Shown in pieces: positions 48,809 through 63,240 of a stretch of 64,000 bases of DNA (its first letter is position 1; each line of letters starts with the position of its first letter). Under the pieces are notes generated by a model. It ran no database searches. It was not told where the DNA came from and saw only the letters and a program-made list of their open reading frames with translations. A program made the translations under genes and the position numbers. Where the stretch lies: contig VZRG01001495.1 in assembly GCA_013397435.1 (NCBI GenBank), forward strand, positions 62,001 through 126,000, given 5' to 3'. Source of the DNA: Erythrocercus mccallii. Lineage: Eukaryota; Chordata; Aves; Passeriformes; Dicruridae.

Positions 48809-51800
48809 TCATTCCGTGCTCATGACAACTTGGAAAGGAGGTCAGGTTTGGATTTTTTTATTCACTTGCAAAGTCCAGATTTCTGGTGGATGTGATAAAA
48901 GGTAGAGCTAAACTTTGTCCCTCCTTCGGTGTGTCCTGGGGCTCCCAAACACAAAACCAACAAATAATTTGGTTGTTAAGACAAATGCCAAGTGCCTCGA
49001 GTACGGGGGATTAATTCTTTTCCAGCCCAGAAATGTCTGGGAGTTGGGATTTTTCCCTTTAGGATAATTTCTGAAGTTGTTTTTCAAAGTGAGGGTTGGG
49101 GGACAGAAGCAGTTATCCCTGGATGAGTTATGTGCACTGCCTGATTAAATTTGGGCGTAGCTCAGGTACCTGTAGGAAACCCATGTGTGCTTGGAGGTGG
49201 CACGTGGCATCTGCACATCACCCTGCCACTAGCTGCCCTTTGGCGAGTCCTGGGATCTGGTGTTGGAAGTCTTCAGAGGCTCAGCTATGTCAGGGGCCTC
49301 ATGCAAGTGAAAATGCATCTCACCCTAATGCAGCAGCGTTCCCCACGCTCTCTATGTTCTCTGTCCTTCCCCAGGCTCTGAAATGCCACCAAATGTCCTT
49401 TGGAAGGGACTGTTCAGCCACATAAACCAACTCAGGCCTGTCTTTGCCATTGTGTGTGGTTCCTCAAAAGAAATCAGCAGCGTAGGCTGAATTTCCATTC
49501 CCCAGCTCGATTTATTCCTTGTGTATTGTGTTTCCAGTAGCGCTCGTGTCACTCAGTGTTTGTCAGTCACCTCCAGCTGCAGCGAGGCTGATGGGTGCCT
49601 CAGGTGTCCTGTAGGATCTAGAAACAGTCTTGTATTCCTAGGATTTCAGTGTTCCTTGGACTGTGATGGTGGCAGGGTGGTGATGAGGAGTGAAAGGAGT
49701 CTGTTGTCATGTGAAACTGGTGCAAGCGCCTGGGCATGGAATATTGTGGCTATAGATGGAGAATTTTCCAACTGTGCAGAGACCAGGATGAAATTGTTCA
49801 GGTCTGAATTCTTGAGAGATGTCTGTATGTGTCTGAAAGGAGCAGCCACTGTGGGATGAAGGGGGAATGAAATTGAGAAATAATAAAATGATAATGGGCT
49901 TTTGGTGAGGATTATTCCTGGGGGCAGTGCATTTAAAGGCACAGTGCCAGTTCTTCAGGGAGCTTTTAAAACCTGCCTCCACTCTTTCCGTTGTTAAAAA
50001 ACAACCACAGCACTTGCCATGGCAGTAACACCAATGTAGACAGCAGGGCTGTTGAGCAATTCCACTTGGGTTGTTGTCAACTTGAAGTGATCAAGATCCA
50101 CAGCCCTGAAGTAAAAAAATGAATTTGACTTAGAAGTACAAACAGTTCTTGCTGCCCTTTTGGCTCTCGCACCCGAATGCTGCCGCCCTCCTGACACACC
50201 TCTAAGTTTTCTCTTCAATTTGAAGAACTGATAGAAATAGTTTTTGGGTGAGTCAGAGTTTATATTCTTCTATAGTTTAAACCTCTCCTTGGGAGAGGAG
50301 TTAAATTCCTAAACCCCAGCTGGTTAATACTAAATTAATTGTGGCGAAGTTTGAGGTAAAATAGCAGGAATTATTTGACAAATTTGGTCTGGGCATAACA
50401 GAGAAAATGTCCTGCAAAGCAAGTTCAATCTCAAAATCCTTTGGTTTTGGGGTAGGTGTAAGTGACACAATATTTTCATTTACTGTCACTTCTGCCTCAA
50501 TTAACTGCATGTTTTCTTAGATCTGTGACTAAGCCTTCCTTAATTGAGAATGGTCTTTGCTGCTTTTTTCCTTACCAGGCAATTCTCTTAGAAATCTCCC
50601 TTGGCCCGAGGGGACACAGTTAGTCATGTAGATAAAGAAGAAAATAATTCAACATAACCTTCATGTGGTATTTAAAGCCACAGGGTGTGTAACTGTCTGC
50701 TTGGTGGATTGAAAGTGGTTCTTCAGCTTCAGCTTGAAACTTCCTCTGTGTTTCAGTACCAGCAGAGATGCCTTTGGGAAGATTTTATGAGGTCTTTATT
50801 CCCACTTTGACAGGGCAGGCTGTTTATGTTTTAGATAGAGGAAAAAAGAGGCTGGTTCCTTTCCTAGTCTGGGGAAGACCTGTTTTAACTAGAGCTTGCT
50901 GTGTTAATCTTGTGTCTTGAACTGATGATAGCATGTGCCACTATAATTACCTAAGCCACCTTAATGCTTTGCCTAATTCTGTTCCCTGCATTCACGTGAA
51001 ACTGCTAAGGGACAGAAAAGTCCAAGGAATTTGCCATGTGGGGAAAAAAAATCTCATTTAGAAGTATTTTGATTTGAAGCCAGAGCTGTTTCTCCAGCTG
51101 AGAAGGGCTGAGTTGGGGACATGATGGTTGGCACTGCAGGGCTGCCCTTTTTGGATTAAACTTCATGCGAATCTGTTGAACAGTATGGGAACAAGCCATT
51201 CTAAAGCTCTGCATTTCTCTGTGTGTGTAAACAAGGGTTTATCTTTTACTGTCAGTGTAACCAACACCTGGATTTTCTTCTCTGAACCCTTCTTTATGTT
51301 TTCATTTGCCTCTTGTGAACCTCATTGAACTTGTCCTGTTGGGACCATTTCTGATGTTGGTCCTTGGTCTAGCTGTTCTTGAAGCTGGTGTCCTTTTTTA
51401 TTATTATTCTTTTACCAGTAAATTGCCCATCTGCAGAGCTAGGGCAGGTTTGCCAATCACTCCTTACTTCTGCCCTCAGAAAGGGGCACTTGGCCACTTT
51501 GGGAGGGGCAGGAGAGGCTTTAGAGGGTCAGGATGGGTAATGGGGGCTCTCAGTGATTCCTGCAGCTTGAAACTGAGTCTCCTCTCATCCCAGGAGGAGC
51601 AGAGAATTATGTCCATGACCTACTAACCTCCAGTTGGGATTGTGGGTTTGGGAAATGAGTGCACAGATGGCAGCGCTGGGATGGCAGCAGATGCTGCTGA
51701 TCTAAGGAGTGGGATCAACTAACGTTTCAGCAGAGTGGTGGAGAGCAGTGAAGGGATGTCTGTGGAGCCGCAGGCCTGCTCCCTTCTCCCTGGTATTGGT

Positions 51801-54800
51801 ACTTTCTGAGCCTTCTCTCTTTTCTCTTGGCACCCTCAATTTATCTTCTCCAGACTGAGCTGGCACAACGATAATGTGGACAATTTTGATTACACAGAGA
51901 AGCTGTTACAGAATTAGATGGTTAATAAACTTTTGGAGGGGGAACCAGAAGTCTTGAGGCCAAAAACCTGCTGTACTCTGGTGCCAGCAGGCTGGAATGA
52001 CCAAATGGGAGTGTTAAAAAAGAAGAAAACTCGATCAGTTCTGTACAGAATACCGAGCAGATAGCAAAGGACTCTGTCTGCACCCCGACAGATGTGGCTC
52101 CAGCAAGGAGTTTGTGTAAGCGTGAACCCTGAAATAAATACATTTGTCATGGTTCAGGAACACCAAAGCTCAGTGTGCCCTTGCAAATGCTCTTATGTTC
52201 AGGCTCTCCCTTCTGCAGCTGTGGGTTGAGTCCAAGGACCCACTCCAGGGTTTCTCTTTCTGATGGAGTGATTTTGGTGATCTTGCTTCGAAGTTTAGAA
52301 CAGATGCTGTGTTGTGAACGTGTTCAATGCCTTGAAGAAGCAGCAACTTACCAAGAGGCAAGAGGTGCCTTTCTTTTATCTTTTCTGACTTTTTATCTCT
52401 TTGACTTCCTGATAAGCCAAAATTGGCTCTTTAAGCTGTGATGTGAAGGACTGGCAGCCATCGGGTCATCACGAAAGGAAATGGAAATTGAGATTTCCGT
52501 GTCAAAAACCTGAAGAATAAACAAGATAGGGCAGGGAAGGCCTCAGTTCTAGTACTTGATCACTGAAAATTATTTCCCTTCCACTTCGTTAGTGTCAGCC
52601 GTTTCCCAGAAAAATGGTGTATTTGTTAAAATCTGAAACAAAATCCTTGAGAGCTGTGGACTGTTCTGCTCAGCTTTGAATCCTGATCTGACATCTGTTC
52701 AAGGAGGGGAGAGTCTTTGCTTGGATTTTTTTTGCTGATTCCTTACCCACTGAGTGAACTTTAAAATAAAGATATTAAATACATCAAAATTACATGTAGG
52801 AAGGACTTGGTCACCTGCAAGCTAAAGAGGAAAGCAGATGTTAACTAAAATGTAAGTGGTTCAGCTTAAGATGTGTTTGTACTTGCATGGCTGAATTTAT
52901 GTCTCAGAAAAGGCAGAGCCCTTGTGGCGCCTTTTCCTTATGGTTTGGATACCCCTGGAAGGGCACTGTAGGCCTCAGCAGTTACATGGAAATAAAAGTA
53001 TGCATAAATCAGCAGGGCCTTTCCTGCTGTTTATAAGGAAGCCTAGGAATGGACTAGTCCCAGCCTGAATGTGGTATTGGGATGTGTTCAAGTCTTGCTT
53101 CCAAGACTCTCTTGCTGGAGACCTTGATATTTAAATATAGCAGTGGGAACTGAGTTCATCTGATGCAGTAGGGGTGTTTGGTTGAGCTCTGAGCTGTGGG
53201 TGTATAATACCCTGTGTACTGCATGGCTGGGCAGGAAAGGAGAGGTGTTCTGAGCATCCTGACCTGTGGAGACCTCTAGCAGTTACCCTCTATTCCTGCT
53301 CCAAGGGCAGTTCCATAACACTGGGATTGACTAGGCTTGGCCTTCAGGCTCTCATTAATAACCCAGCTCCTGCACGTTGAAGTGATGCAGGAGTTCAAAT
53401 CCATGCTTTGCTTCCTTGGAACCAACTAATTTTCCTGATTTCAAGCAGTGCTGAGTGGAAGGGAGCTGGGAGGAGGCAGAAAGCATAGGTGTCAAATCCC
53501 ATTTGCACAGCACAGGGAAGAGCCTGCGGGCTCCCCCAGGAGCCGGCTGGACACTCTGCCTCGGAAACCCATCCCCAGGAGTCTGCTCAGAGCGCCTGGC
53601 CCCGTGGGAGCTGGCAAGTGCGGTTTGACGGGGGATGGATGACACCGATGATGGATCAGCTTTGTGTGCATGAGGCAAGGAATAAGGAGAGCAGCTGGCA
53701 GGGCTGCAGCCACAGCGCTGCGCTTGGCTGGGGAGCACTGGTGGCATGGTGGTGCTGGTGGTGTCTTTCTACAGATGGTGGTGTCTACAGATAAGTAGCT
53801 CTTAGGATGTGAGTCATCAGTCAGGAGAAAAGGGCACGACTGAAAAGCACTGCTCATAGGGAAGAGCAGCAGAAAGAGCTGGCTGGAAGCAGTGAAACTT
53901 GGTGTGCTAGGTGCAGAGAGGGCAGAGGAGTTATTCTGAAACCACAACATTTAGATAACCACCAGACTGAGATATCAAGGCACTTAGCAAGTGTCCTGCA
54001 CCAAATCTGGGCTGAGATGGGTGTCACTGAGATTGGGAGAAGATAAAGGAAGGTATTCCTTGGGCTGTGGTCCAGATGAGTAAGTCTCTGCAAGAGAGTG
54101 ACCTGAGGCCCTGTGTATTCCCTGTCTGAGGGGTCTGGATGGGCCATACTGAAACACCTTGTGGGGACATTGCACCTTTATTCACGTTCCATGGGCTGCA
54201 TGTGGTATGCCAGGTACTGTCCCAGTAGGAGGCTGGTAACCATGTCCTGTGGGAGTGATTGTATTTCAGAGTCAAACACGCCATGGTGCCTGTGGAACAG
54301 CCTGTGTGAAAACAACAACCTGGGGGCATGGCAAGTGTTGGATCCACAAAGTTTTGGGAGTTACTTGGGAGCAGTTTGGTGGGTGGAAGAGATCAGCGGG
54401 ATGCTGATGAGGAAATGTGCTTACAGAAGTCACCTCAAACTGCTTGGTTTCAAGTCCATGAAGGCAATGGAATCTTTGAGGCTAGGAAAGAGTTTATGGA
54501 TGTAGGAGAGTTTCAGTGTGTGATGTTTGGTCCTTGGGCCTTGCAAAGCTTTCTGGGCCATCTTGCAAACCTGTCAGGCTCCAGACACTTGAAGAAAAGG
54601 CTGCTGCTGCTCCTTGCTCCCAGGCAGAGTACTGACTTGGCTGTTCAGTTAGTCACAGACTCTTCCTTGCGCTTTGGGTATTCCTAGAGAACATGCCTGA
54701 CCCTGTTTTGTTGGACTTGCTCTTATTTGGGTTTCCCTTTATCTCTGTGAGACTTGTTCTGCCTACTTTGTATATCGTGGTTTTCTTGTCCCAGCCTGTT

Positions 54801-57800
54801 CCAAGGTAAATTTCCAAGGATGGGAAACTTCAGAAGGATGAGTCTATAGCAAAAAAGAGGTTCAGTCAAGTGATTTCATTCCAGCATGGATTTCATCGTG
54901 GGAATGGGAGCTCACTCTGCTGAATAAACTGCTCACCATCAAACAGTATAAATGTATTTAGTGTCAACAATTGCTCCTTTGGCAAAGCCTAGCTAAAGCT
55001 CTCTGGGGGGATTAGTCTAGGCTTAGCATTAAAGCTGGGCTTGAAACATACTCTGCATTCCTAGTGACAGGAAAGTAGTGCCATCCAGAACAGTTGTTTC
55101 ATGTCTGCTGCAAGAAATGGGGATTATTTGAGGATGGACTGGTTTAGATAAGTGTCAGTCACAGCTTGTAGAATCCTATTCGCTGCTTGGAAGCAGAAGC
55201 AGCAGCACAGAACATGCCAGTTACAGTTATTCACACGGGCTATTTTAGAGTTAAATTTTGTCCATTGTGCAGTTCAGATATCAAACTTATGCTCTAAAAT
55301 CCTAATTTAGACTTACCCTGGAGTCGTTTAGATTTTCCTTTGGCCTGGCCCAAGGGTTTCGCAGCGTGTTGCAGCTCTGAGTAATGCATGTAATGTGTGG
55401 GTATGGGAAGGGGGAACAGGAAACTGATGAAGGTCTAGGGATGGGCAGCGTGCCTTGGGATCTGCCCAGAAAAATGATGCTGAGGGCATTGTACTGAGCT
55501 CAATCTGCGTTTTGTTCCAGCTGTGTCAATGTTGACTTTTATTCACTGGTGAAGAGGGAAGATTTCCAAATCTTTTGCCTCGTCTGCTTAAAATACATAT
55601 GCGTGTATATGCAAAACAGGCAGTATTTTGTAATGAATTGTTCGCCTTTGGAATGAGATTGCTCTTTGTCTTGTGGGTTCCTTTAGGGCTTTGGCAATAA
55701 ATAAGAAGCTTCCAGCTGCAGACAAAACCACATTTGGGATTAAGCGTGAGCAATTTTTGATTGATGGATGTTCCAGCATCATCTTGTCCAAGGGTTTGGT
55801 CCTGCTTTGGCGCAAGGATGGGAGGGACCTCGGTAGGACAGGGACAGGCTGCCAGGACACCTTGTGCCAGCACCTATAGGAACAGCGCTGGCAGAACGAG
55901 AGCTGTGACCCAGGACAGCACCAGGAACAAATTTAACCCAAAGCATATATTTAGCCTGGCTGCTTGCAAGAAGATTTAAAGCCATATTTAAAGCTGAGCA
56001 TCTGCTGAAGTGCCGGGTGGATTGCTGATATAAATAGTTACCCGCACCGGAGCTGCTCTGGCTACGTGGGGAAACCTGGGAGTGGGCAAGATTTCACGGA
56101 GTGCTTTCAGCTGCTTTGCTGTGCTGGGATGACTATTTCTGGTATCTATTCTCTTTGTCAAACGTGGGAGAATCAGAGCACAGGGGACTAGAGCTGGACT
56201 GGTGGTTCCCTGCCCACTGTCCGGGCTGACCTGGGAGTTGTGTGGCTTTCCCAAAGCGTGACTCTGCTCGGAGCTGTCCCCCTCACTGAGCCTTATTGTA
56301 AAGTGATCCCAGGAGGATGAGTCTTCTCAGGAAAGCTGCCAGCATGCTCTGTATGGCTCGTCCTGCTGTCCCTCTGGAAGCAGAGTAGCATAAAAGAGCT
56401 TTCTTCCCCCGGCAATACTTAGGAGGAGCATTGTCATTTTCCCAATTATTTGTGCTTGCCTTAATGCCAGCTCAGCTGTCACTAAATGAATTGCCAGGTG
56501 TTTTCATAGTTTCTCCTGGCTGTTGTGAAAATGGGCACATAAAAAAGGGGTCATTCCCTTGGGTTGGGATCTTTCTTGAGTCAGAGTTAGGGACATGAGC
56601 AGTTCCCTTTGGAGTTCCCCTTGGAAGCAGTGATTCAGTTGCAGACCTTCTCCTTGAGTCACAACTGAGACAGACTTCCCACCTGTTGTGGGAGGTCAGG
56701 CACTGACACGTGTCCCACATGGAAGAGTTCTGTCAAGAGCTGCTGGTGCTGGTCACAGCAACCTGCTCACCCTTTTTTCTGGAGCTTCCTTGGACAGCTG
56801 TGTCCATCCTGCTCCAGAAAACATTTTCTTTGCATTCAGGTTTCATTTCTGCTCCCAAAATACCATTATTTCTGTATGAGAGTGATAACACGTGCATTTT
56901 TGTCCAAAACCTGTGCCTGTGGAATACAGTGGTTTTTGTGCTTATGGTGCTTCTTAATTATAGGAGGGTTCAATATTAAGAAGCTGAAAAAGATGACAGT
57001 TGTGTAAGGTTTGTGGATGAAAAAGGTCTTGTTCCCCAGCTTCTGCCTAATGTCCTTCCTCAATCCTTGAGCAAAATACGTTTTAGTGAACCTTATCCTT
57101 GCAAATTCTTTATGGAGAAGCTAAGTCCTGCAAATGACTTGCATCCTGTTACAGCTCACAGCAGGTACCAGCCATGGAAAGGGTTGGCTTTCAGGGCATC
57201 CCATATTTCACAGCAGTTGAAGCTGTAGGCTTGTAACTGAGACTTGGCATCATTTAGGAGGCTGAGGATGTCATCTTTCCTTTGTTTCCCAGAGTGGATA
57301 TAATACCTGTGAACAACAAAAGGGGCTTTTCTTTGCCCTTCTGCACAGAAGGAGATAGATTGTTTGCAGTCAGAAATTGTGTGGTGCATCCTCTCCTTAG
57401 ATTTCCCAAACCTGCCATTTTGTCTGCTAAAAACAGACCTTTCTTTAGGCAATTAATTCTCTCTCTGTGGCAAGTTCCAAACACTTTGGAAGACCACAGA
57501 TCACTTTCAAGTTCAACTGAACGTTATTTTGGGGTTGGGAAAATATTTCGTTTGCCTTCATTACATCTCCAGCTAATCCAGGGTTGATGACTTGACTCTT
57601 TTGGCTGCAAGTGCTGTGACTAACCTCATGGTTTTGTTGTTCGTTAACATAATTATGTGCTTTTCTAAAAATGGAAAGATACCGGGACATTTGCCTCATT
57701 CCTCCACAGTGGTTATTGCACACTTTTAATAAGTGTGCTAAAAAACCCTATTGATCAAAGTTCCCATGTTTATAGCTGTTTTTGCCAAGGAATTTGGGAC

Positions 57801-58663
57801 AGGCATGAGCAGGGCAAAGAAATGGAAGGTGTGATGCTCTGGGGGAGAACCTGTTAATTCCTGTTGTCAAAAGGGAATGTGGCTGTTTTGGAAGCCTTTG
57901 AAGATAGAGAGAAAAGGCAAAATAATATTAATATGCACATGTAAGGAGCTACAGGGAAGGTTGGTGGCTGGGAGGGAAGAGAGGTTCCATGTTTATGGAT
58001 TACAGGAATGCAGTGTGGTACCTCCATTGATACATGCTGCTAGTGGCTCTTCATTTTCAGCCCCTCGCAAAGGATTGTGTTACAGTAACTTTGGGACTGT
58101 GAGGCTGAGACTGACTAGAAAGGCATTGGTATTTCTTTTCACTCAGTTTCTTGAAATGAAGAAGTACAGTATTTACTCTGGGGTTGCTTTCAATTTTGGA
58201 GACTTGGAAAGTTGATCTCCTTTTTGGCTGCAGCCTGCTCATCTTCAGCACCTTTTGGAAATAAGGATTTGGATTTCCTCTGAGGTTTTGTCTGGAAAAG
58301 AGGTTGATAGGGGAAAGTTTTGGAAGTGGCGACTGTCTAAGCCTGTGACATCTGTGATTTGGCCTGTGCAGCAATCTTTGGAAATCTGCTGGAATTTTAC
58401 ACCTTTTTGGTCTCTGTGGGTCAGGCACATAGTATTTATTGTGAGCAGTTTCTCTGGCTGCCTCTACTTGTCTGAGGTGTCTGGAAGCGGTGATGACGCT
58501 GTGGGTTGTTTGCAGGTGTTTGAACTCGCTGCCTGCGGGAAATGGAAAGGCAGGATTTTGCCAGGTCAGCTCTACACGGACACAGTGTGTGTAGGAGCCA
58601 CTGCCACTGGTGACTCCTTCCTGGCAGGATGGCTCAGCATGGCTTCAGGCTGACAGGGCAGGC

Positions 58664-58890
58664 TTGGATGGTATATCAGGAAAAACTTCTTCCCTGTTAG
58701 AGCAGTGAGGCCCTGGCACAGATTGCCAGAGAAGCTGTGTGTGCCCCATCCCTGGAAGAGTCCAAGGCCAGGTAGGGCAGGGCTTGGAGCAACCTGGTTT
58801 AGTGGAAGGTGTCCCGGCACATGGCAGGGGATTGGAGTGAGAGAAACTTTGAGGTCCTTTCCAATCCAAACCATTTTGGGGTTCTATGAT
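58664..58890 (+). repeat. CR1 LINE fragment, 3' end
   Basis: 'caggaaaaacttcttccctg', 'aggccctggcacagattgcc', 'agtccaaggccaggtagggc', 'agtggaaggtgtcccggcac' and 'ccaatccaaaccattttggg' match the sense CR1 3' end. It finishes in 'gttctatgat', the canonical terminal repeat. Confidence 0.95.
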
Positions 58891-60295
58891 GGGGACACTG
58901 CTTCTCTTGTAGCTTAAGGCTGTAAGAGGAGAGACCCTGGATACAAATTTTAAGAGTGCTTGAGACATTTTTAGGGATGGGGGACAGTGCTGGGTGGTAT
59001 TTGGTGCTCCATCAGATGCCCTTGATGCAGAAGTGGTGATGTCTGTGAGGAACATCCTTCTGGCTCTGGAAAAGCCCTCACAGCTGAGGCAGCGCGTGAT
59101 GCAGAAGGGAAAATGCTCTTTACTTGGAAGCTAACGGCTTCAGAAACATAAGGTCAGTGCTGAACTTGTTGTAAAAACATCCTCCTCCAATTAAATCTGG
59201 TGTGACATTTTTCTGAGGAATGTGGGTTTGGTGTCCTTCATTTGGGAAGAGCAGACAGATTTTACACAGCAAGAAAAAGAGTAAATGTTTTGCAAGGAAT
59301 ATTTTGCTTACTATCAAGGCCACGTATTTTCTTTCAGTTATGCAAAGCATGTGCTTAAAATGGGAATCTCCACTGGAGGACAGCTTTCAAATCTTGGAAA
59401 AGGTATTCTTGAGGATTATTGCCCACAATTTCCTGTCTCTGGGGGATAAAAAACAAACATGTTTTGAAGAAAAGCTATTTTATCTAAATCAGTGCATTGA
59501 ACTGTTCTCTTCTGCAATGTGATTTTGTAGGCAGAGGCTTGACTTCATCTCAAAATTAAGCAGAAGAACTTGGGTTGTGGTTCAGGGATCAGGTATATAT
59601 GAAAGAGCTGTTCTCTGCTTCATGGCTTCTTCGGTGCCACAAAGCTGAGAAACACCTGGAAAACCAATCGTTTTTTCCTACATCTTCTTTTCTTTCATGC
59701 ATTTAATGGAAGCAAACAGTCCTTGCCTGGTTCTTCTGGGATTACTTTTCCATGTGATGGAGTTTGTTGCTCTGAAATTGATAGAGCCCCCTTACAAGTT
59801 CATTTTCCTTGTTCAGAACTTCTTCTCTGTAGTGACCAAGCAGAGCACAATGGCTCCTGGAAAAGGGATTCTTGGAGCATGTGTTCCTGTTGCTCACAGC
59901 TGCATCCCCTGATCAAAGTGTACCTAGTGCTCTGTGGTGGAGGACTGGGGAAGGAAGAGATAGATCTCTGTTCAGCACCTTGGTTTAGCTTAGGGCTTTA
60001 AAAGAATACTTGGAACTGGGAGGCAGGAGAAGTTGGGGAATTCAGTTTCTCTGAAAATTACCTGTGTATTTCTTAACATAGTATTCCTGTATTTTCTTTT
60101 TTTCCAAGTTCAATAGGCTTTAAGCCAGGCCTTTGAGAAGAAATACAAATATCTCTTCTTGGTGTGTGTACACTAATAAATCAGTTACAATTCCACAGTC
60201 CAGATGGCTGAGCTGGATCCTTGTGTGCCTTGGCTTGTGTATTACACATTCTTGGGGAATTCCTTTCCATACTGCAGCTTCACTGCAGCTTTCAG

Positions 60296-60337
60296 TTCTT
60301 AAAAGGTCTTTTCCAACCTAGGGGATTCTGTGATTTC
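60296..60337 (+). repeat. Short CR1 tail fragment (possible)
   Basis: 'ttcttaaaaggtcttttcca', 'acctaggggattctgtgatt' resembles the final 40 bp of CR1 in sense orientation. It is too short for certainty. Confidence 0.55.
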
Positions 60338-61241
60338 AGTGCTGCCTCACACTTCCAGAGTGCTGTGTACCTTCTTCACTGGTTCTTCTTTCCCTGGAGC
60401 CATGAAAATGTGCACCTCACTATGGAGAGTTTAGCTCAGTAGGTGACATAATGTATGAGACACTTCATCAGCTCTTCATGTTTGCCTTAAAAAAAAACAG
60501 AGCACAAGAAATCATGCTTCATTGGAATCAGCAAATGGGCAAGTTTAAATAATGGATTTAATCTGGTGGTATCATTGTCATGATTTCCTTAAGGGGACTT
60601 GATTTGCTGTTAGTATTTCCTTTGCCCTGGATCTGCTGTTCCCATTTGGTAGCCAAGTCACACTTTATAATACCTGGTGTAATTTGACATCGTAATGTGC
60701 AGGTATCCAGCATCCTGAGTTTTGTGCATTGGGTGGCCAGATGTTTATGCTGGTATCCACCTAGAGATGGAGAGGACTTCCTTTTAGATCATCTTTTTCA
60801 AATTCCATGTGGATGGAAATTGAAATTCCATCAAAAATATCCAAGGGGAAGGCTGTCTTTTTTGGTAGTGGTGCAACTGCTTGGTGTTTGAGTTTTCTCC
60901 CCAGTTGAAATCCCTTTAGGAATTAAGGGAGCATTATCCGAACTAATGAGCTAGCTGACTTCCCTCTTCTCCTTAGATCTCATCTCCCCACCCTTTTTTG
61001 TTAGCTGAGAACTTTGAAGAAATAAACAATCTCTCCTGTTGTCACATTGTATTTAATTTCTTTAATGAGCTGAATAATTTAATAAAGTATACCAACAGTA
61101 ATATTCTCTCAGCCCTGTAGAAGATGCCACTGTGAAAAACAGTGTAGTCTGGGCTGAAATTATTAGTTTTTGATTCTCATTTGGATTAAGCCATTTGATC
61201 TGCTCAAGTCTTTGGAGTAAAACATGCACTTTGTGCTCTCT

Positions 61242-61372
61242 GATCATAGAATGGCCTGGGCTGGAAGGCAGCTTGAAGCTCATCCAGATCCATCCTGTGC
61301 CATGGGCAGGGACACCTTCCACTAGACCTGGTAGCTCTAAGCTCCGTGCAGCCTGGCCTTGCACAATTCCAG
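61242..61372 (-). repeat. CR1 LINE fragment, 3' end
   Basis: 'gatcatagaatggcctgggc', 'tggaaggcagcttgaagctc', 'tgccatgggcagggacacct' and 'tccactagacctggtagctc' are the reverse complement of the CR1 3' end, including the terminal CATAGAAT-type repeat at its outer edge. Confidence 0.92.
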
Positions 61373-63045
61373 GGCTGGAAATCTGTTTTGCTGTGAAGAG
61401 ATTTGGTTATTGTCTCTTGGGAAGCGGTGGGTGCTGACATCTTGTGTGCGCTCCCAGGCTGCTGTCCCGGCAGGGCAGCGTGGGCACGTCACGCTGCAGA
61501 CAGAGGAGACACGTACGCTGTTACGTGACCCAGGAGCAGCCCTGGCCACTGGCCCTGTCTGCAGGCAGAGGCTCTATTAATAGAGCTGAGAACCAGATGA
61601 TTCCTGGTATTACAGGACTGTGACTCCGGAGATTACGGAGAAGGTGCTGTGGGGTGTGAGGAAATCACCTGTATGGGATGTGCATGTTTGCAAGGGAGCA
61701 CGTATGATCCTCTTGAAACCGAGATGCAGTATTGGAAAAACAGGCAGGAATGTGATGGAGAGAGTTTGGATTTGAGGCATGAGCGATTAAACTCCTTTCA
61801 GGGCAGTGCAGAACTCTTCACGACTCAGGAATGGAAGAAATTACTGTGCAGGGAGGGCAGAACATAAATGCTGGGTGTAATTCCAAGTAGGTACATCCAT
61901 CCTTGCTCCTGCTTCAGTTTCTCCTTATGACCTAAATAATATTCTGATAAATCCAAGGCATCCGTCAAATACATGACATCCAAGGAACTGTGAAATCCTT
62001 TTCTGTGAGCAGTTATAGGTATTACCTGTCTGAGCAATGTGCTGATCAGCATCATTATTCTAGCACCAGATCTTGAATGTAAAGCTTCTACACCTGCTGT
62101 TCCTGTAAATTCCCTTTGGAAAGGCCAGTGTAGCTTAGTGTGGAAAATGTCAGCTTATTTTAGAGTCACATTTCGCTGGGAATGACTTGGTGAGTGCAGC
62201 TTTGGCTCTCCTTAGTGTTGTCAGGTTTGTTCAGTGCCTTGTTACCTTCTTGCTTTGTTTGACTCCTGTGGGAATAAGCGGGTCCAGGCGTAGGTAAATG
62301 GCTGGTGGGATAGTTCAGCACCTCTTTGGCCATAATGTTGTTTTCCTTGCTGTTGTTGCAGATATAATCTGTGGTTAATCCCCCAAGTCCGAACCTGTGA
62401 CTCCCCAGAGGACCTGAAGCCTTTTGTTGATTTTGATTTGCAGCCTTGTTATAGACAAATTAATGGCCCTGAGTGACAGCAGGGCACCCAGAGACGAGAA
62501 GAAAATGAGTAATTAACATATATTGGGTATTACTGATTGCTTTTATGATTATCTGGATTTTAAGGTATTAGCTGGAAAAATAGCTCCTAATCCCTTATTA
62601 AAGATAAAAGGCAAGTCATTAAAAGTAGGAGGTTGTTTTCAGTCCTGAGAAGCTCTGGAAATATGTCTTGGCTCCAGCAGCAAACTAACCTTGAAAGCCT
62701 GTAATTCCAAGTTACTCAGCTTAGTTGTTCTCCTCAGCAAGGGAATTTCTGAAGTTTCCCATGTGCTGGGAGGCGGAGGGGATGCAAGACAAAGCGACCC
62801 TTGTCACAGGAGCTGCGTGCTTGGCACTGCGACAGGGCCCTTTGAATATCCTCAGCATTAGCTGAGCCTGGCCCAGCTGCTGGGCTGGCAACTCTCGACA
62901 GCTCCATGGAGGAGTTATCCCGAACTTCAGCTTTTTATCAGAGGCAGATCTCCTGTATGAGGCTCCCCTCACACCCTGGCTCCTTTGTTCCTCCCTCTTC
63001 CTATTGTGGCCACCAGCTGGTTTTGTTTCATGGAATTGTGAAAAA

Positions 63046-63238
63046 GGTCACAGAATGGTCTGGCTTGGAAGGAACCTTCAAAGGCATCTTGTTCCAACCC
63101 CCTGCCATGGACAGGGATACCTTCCTCTAGACTGCATTGCTCAGAGCTCCATCCAGCCTGGCCCTGAATATTTCCGGGGATGGGGCATCCCCCACCTCTC
63201 TGTGCCAATGTTTTTCCACCCTCTTTGTAAAAAATTTC
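63046..63238 (-). repeat. CR1 LINE fragment, 3' end
   Basis: 'ggtcacagaatggtctggct', 'tggaaggaaccttcaaaggc', 'cccctgccatggacagggat', 'ccagcctggccctgaatatt' and 'ggggatggggcatcccccac' are the reverse complement of the CR1 3' end. The copy stops where the adjacent minisatellite begins. Confidence 0.92.
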
Positions 63239-63240
63239 AT

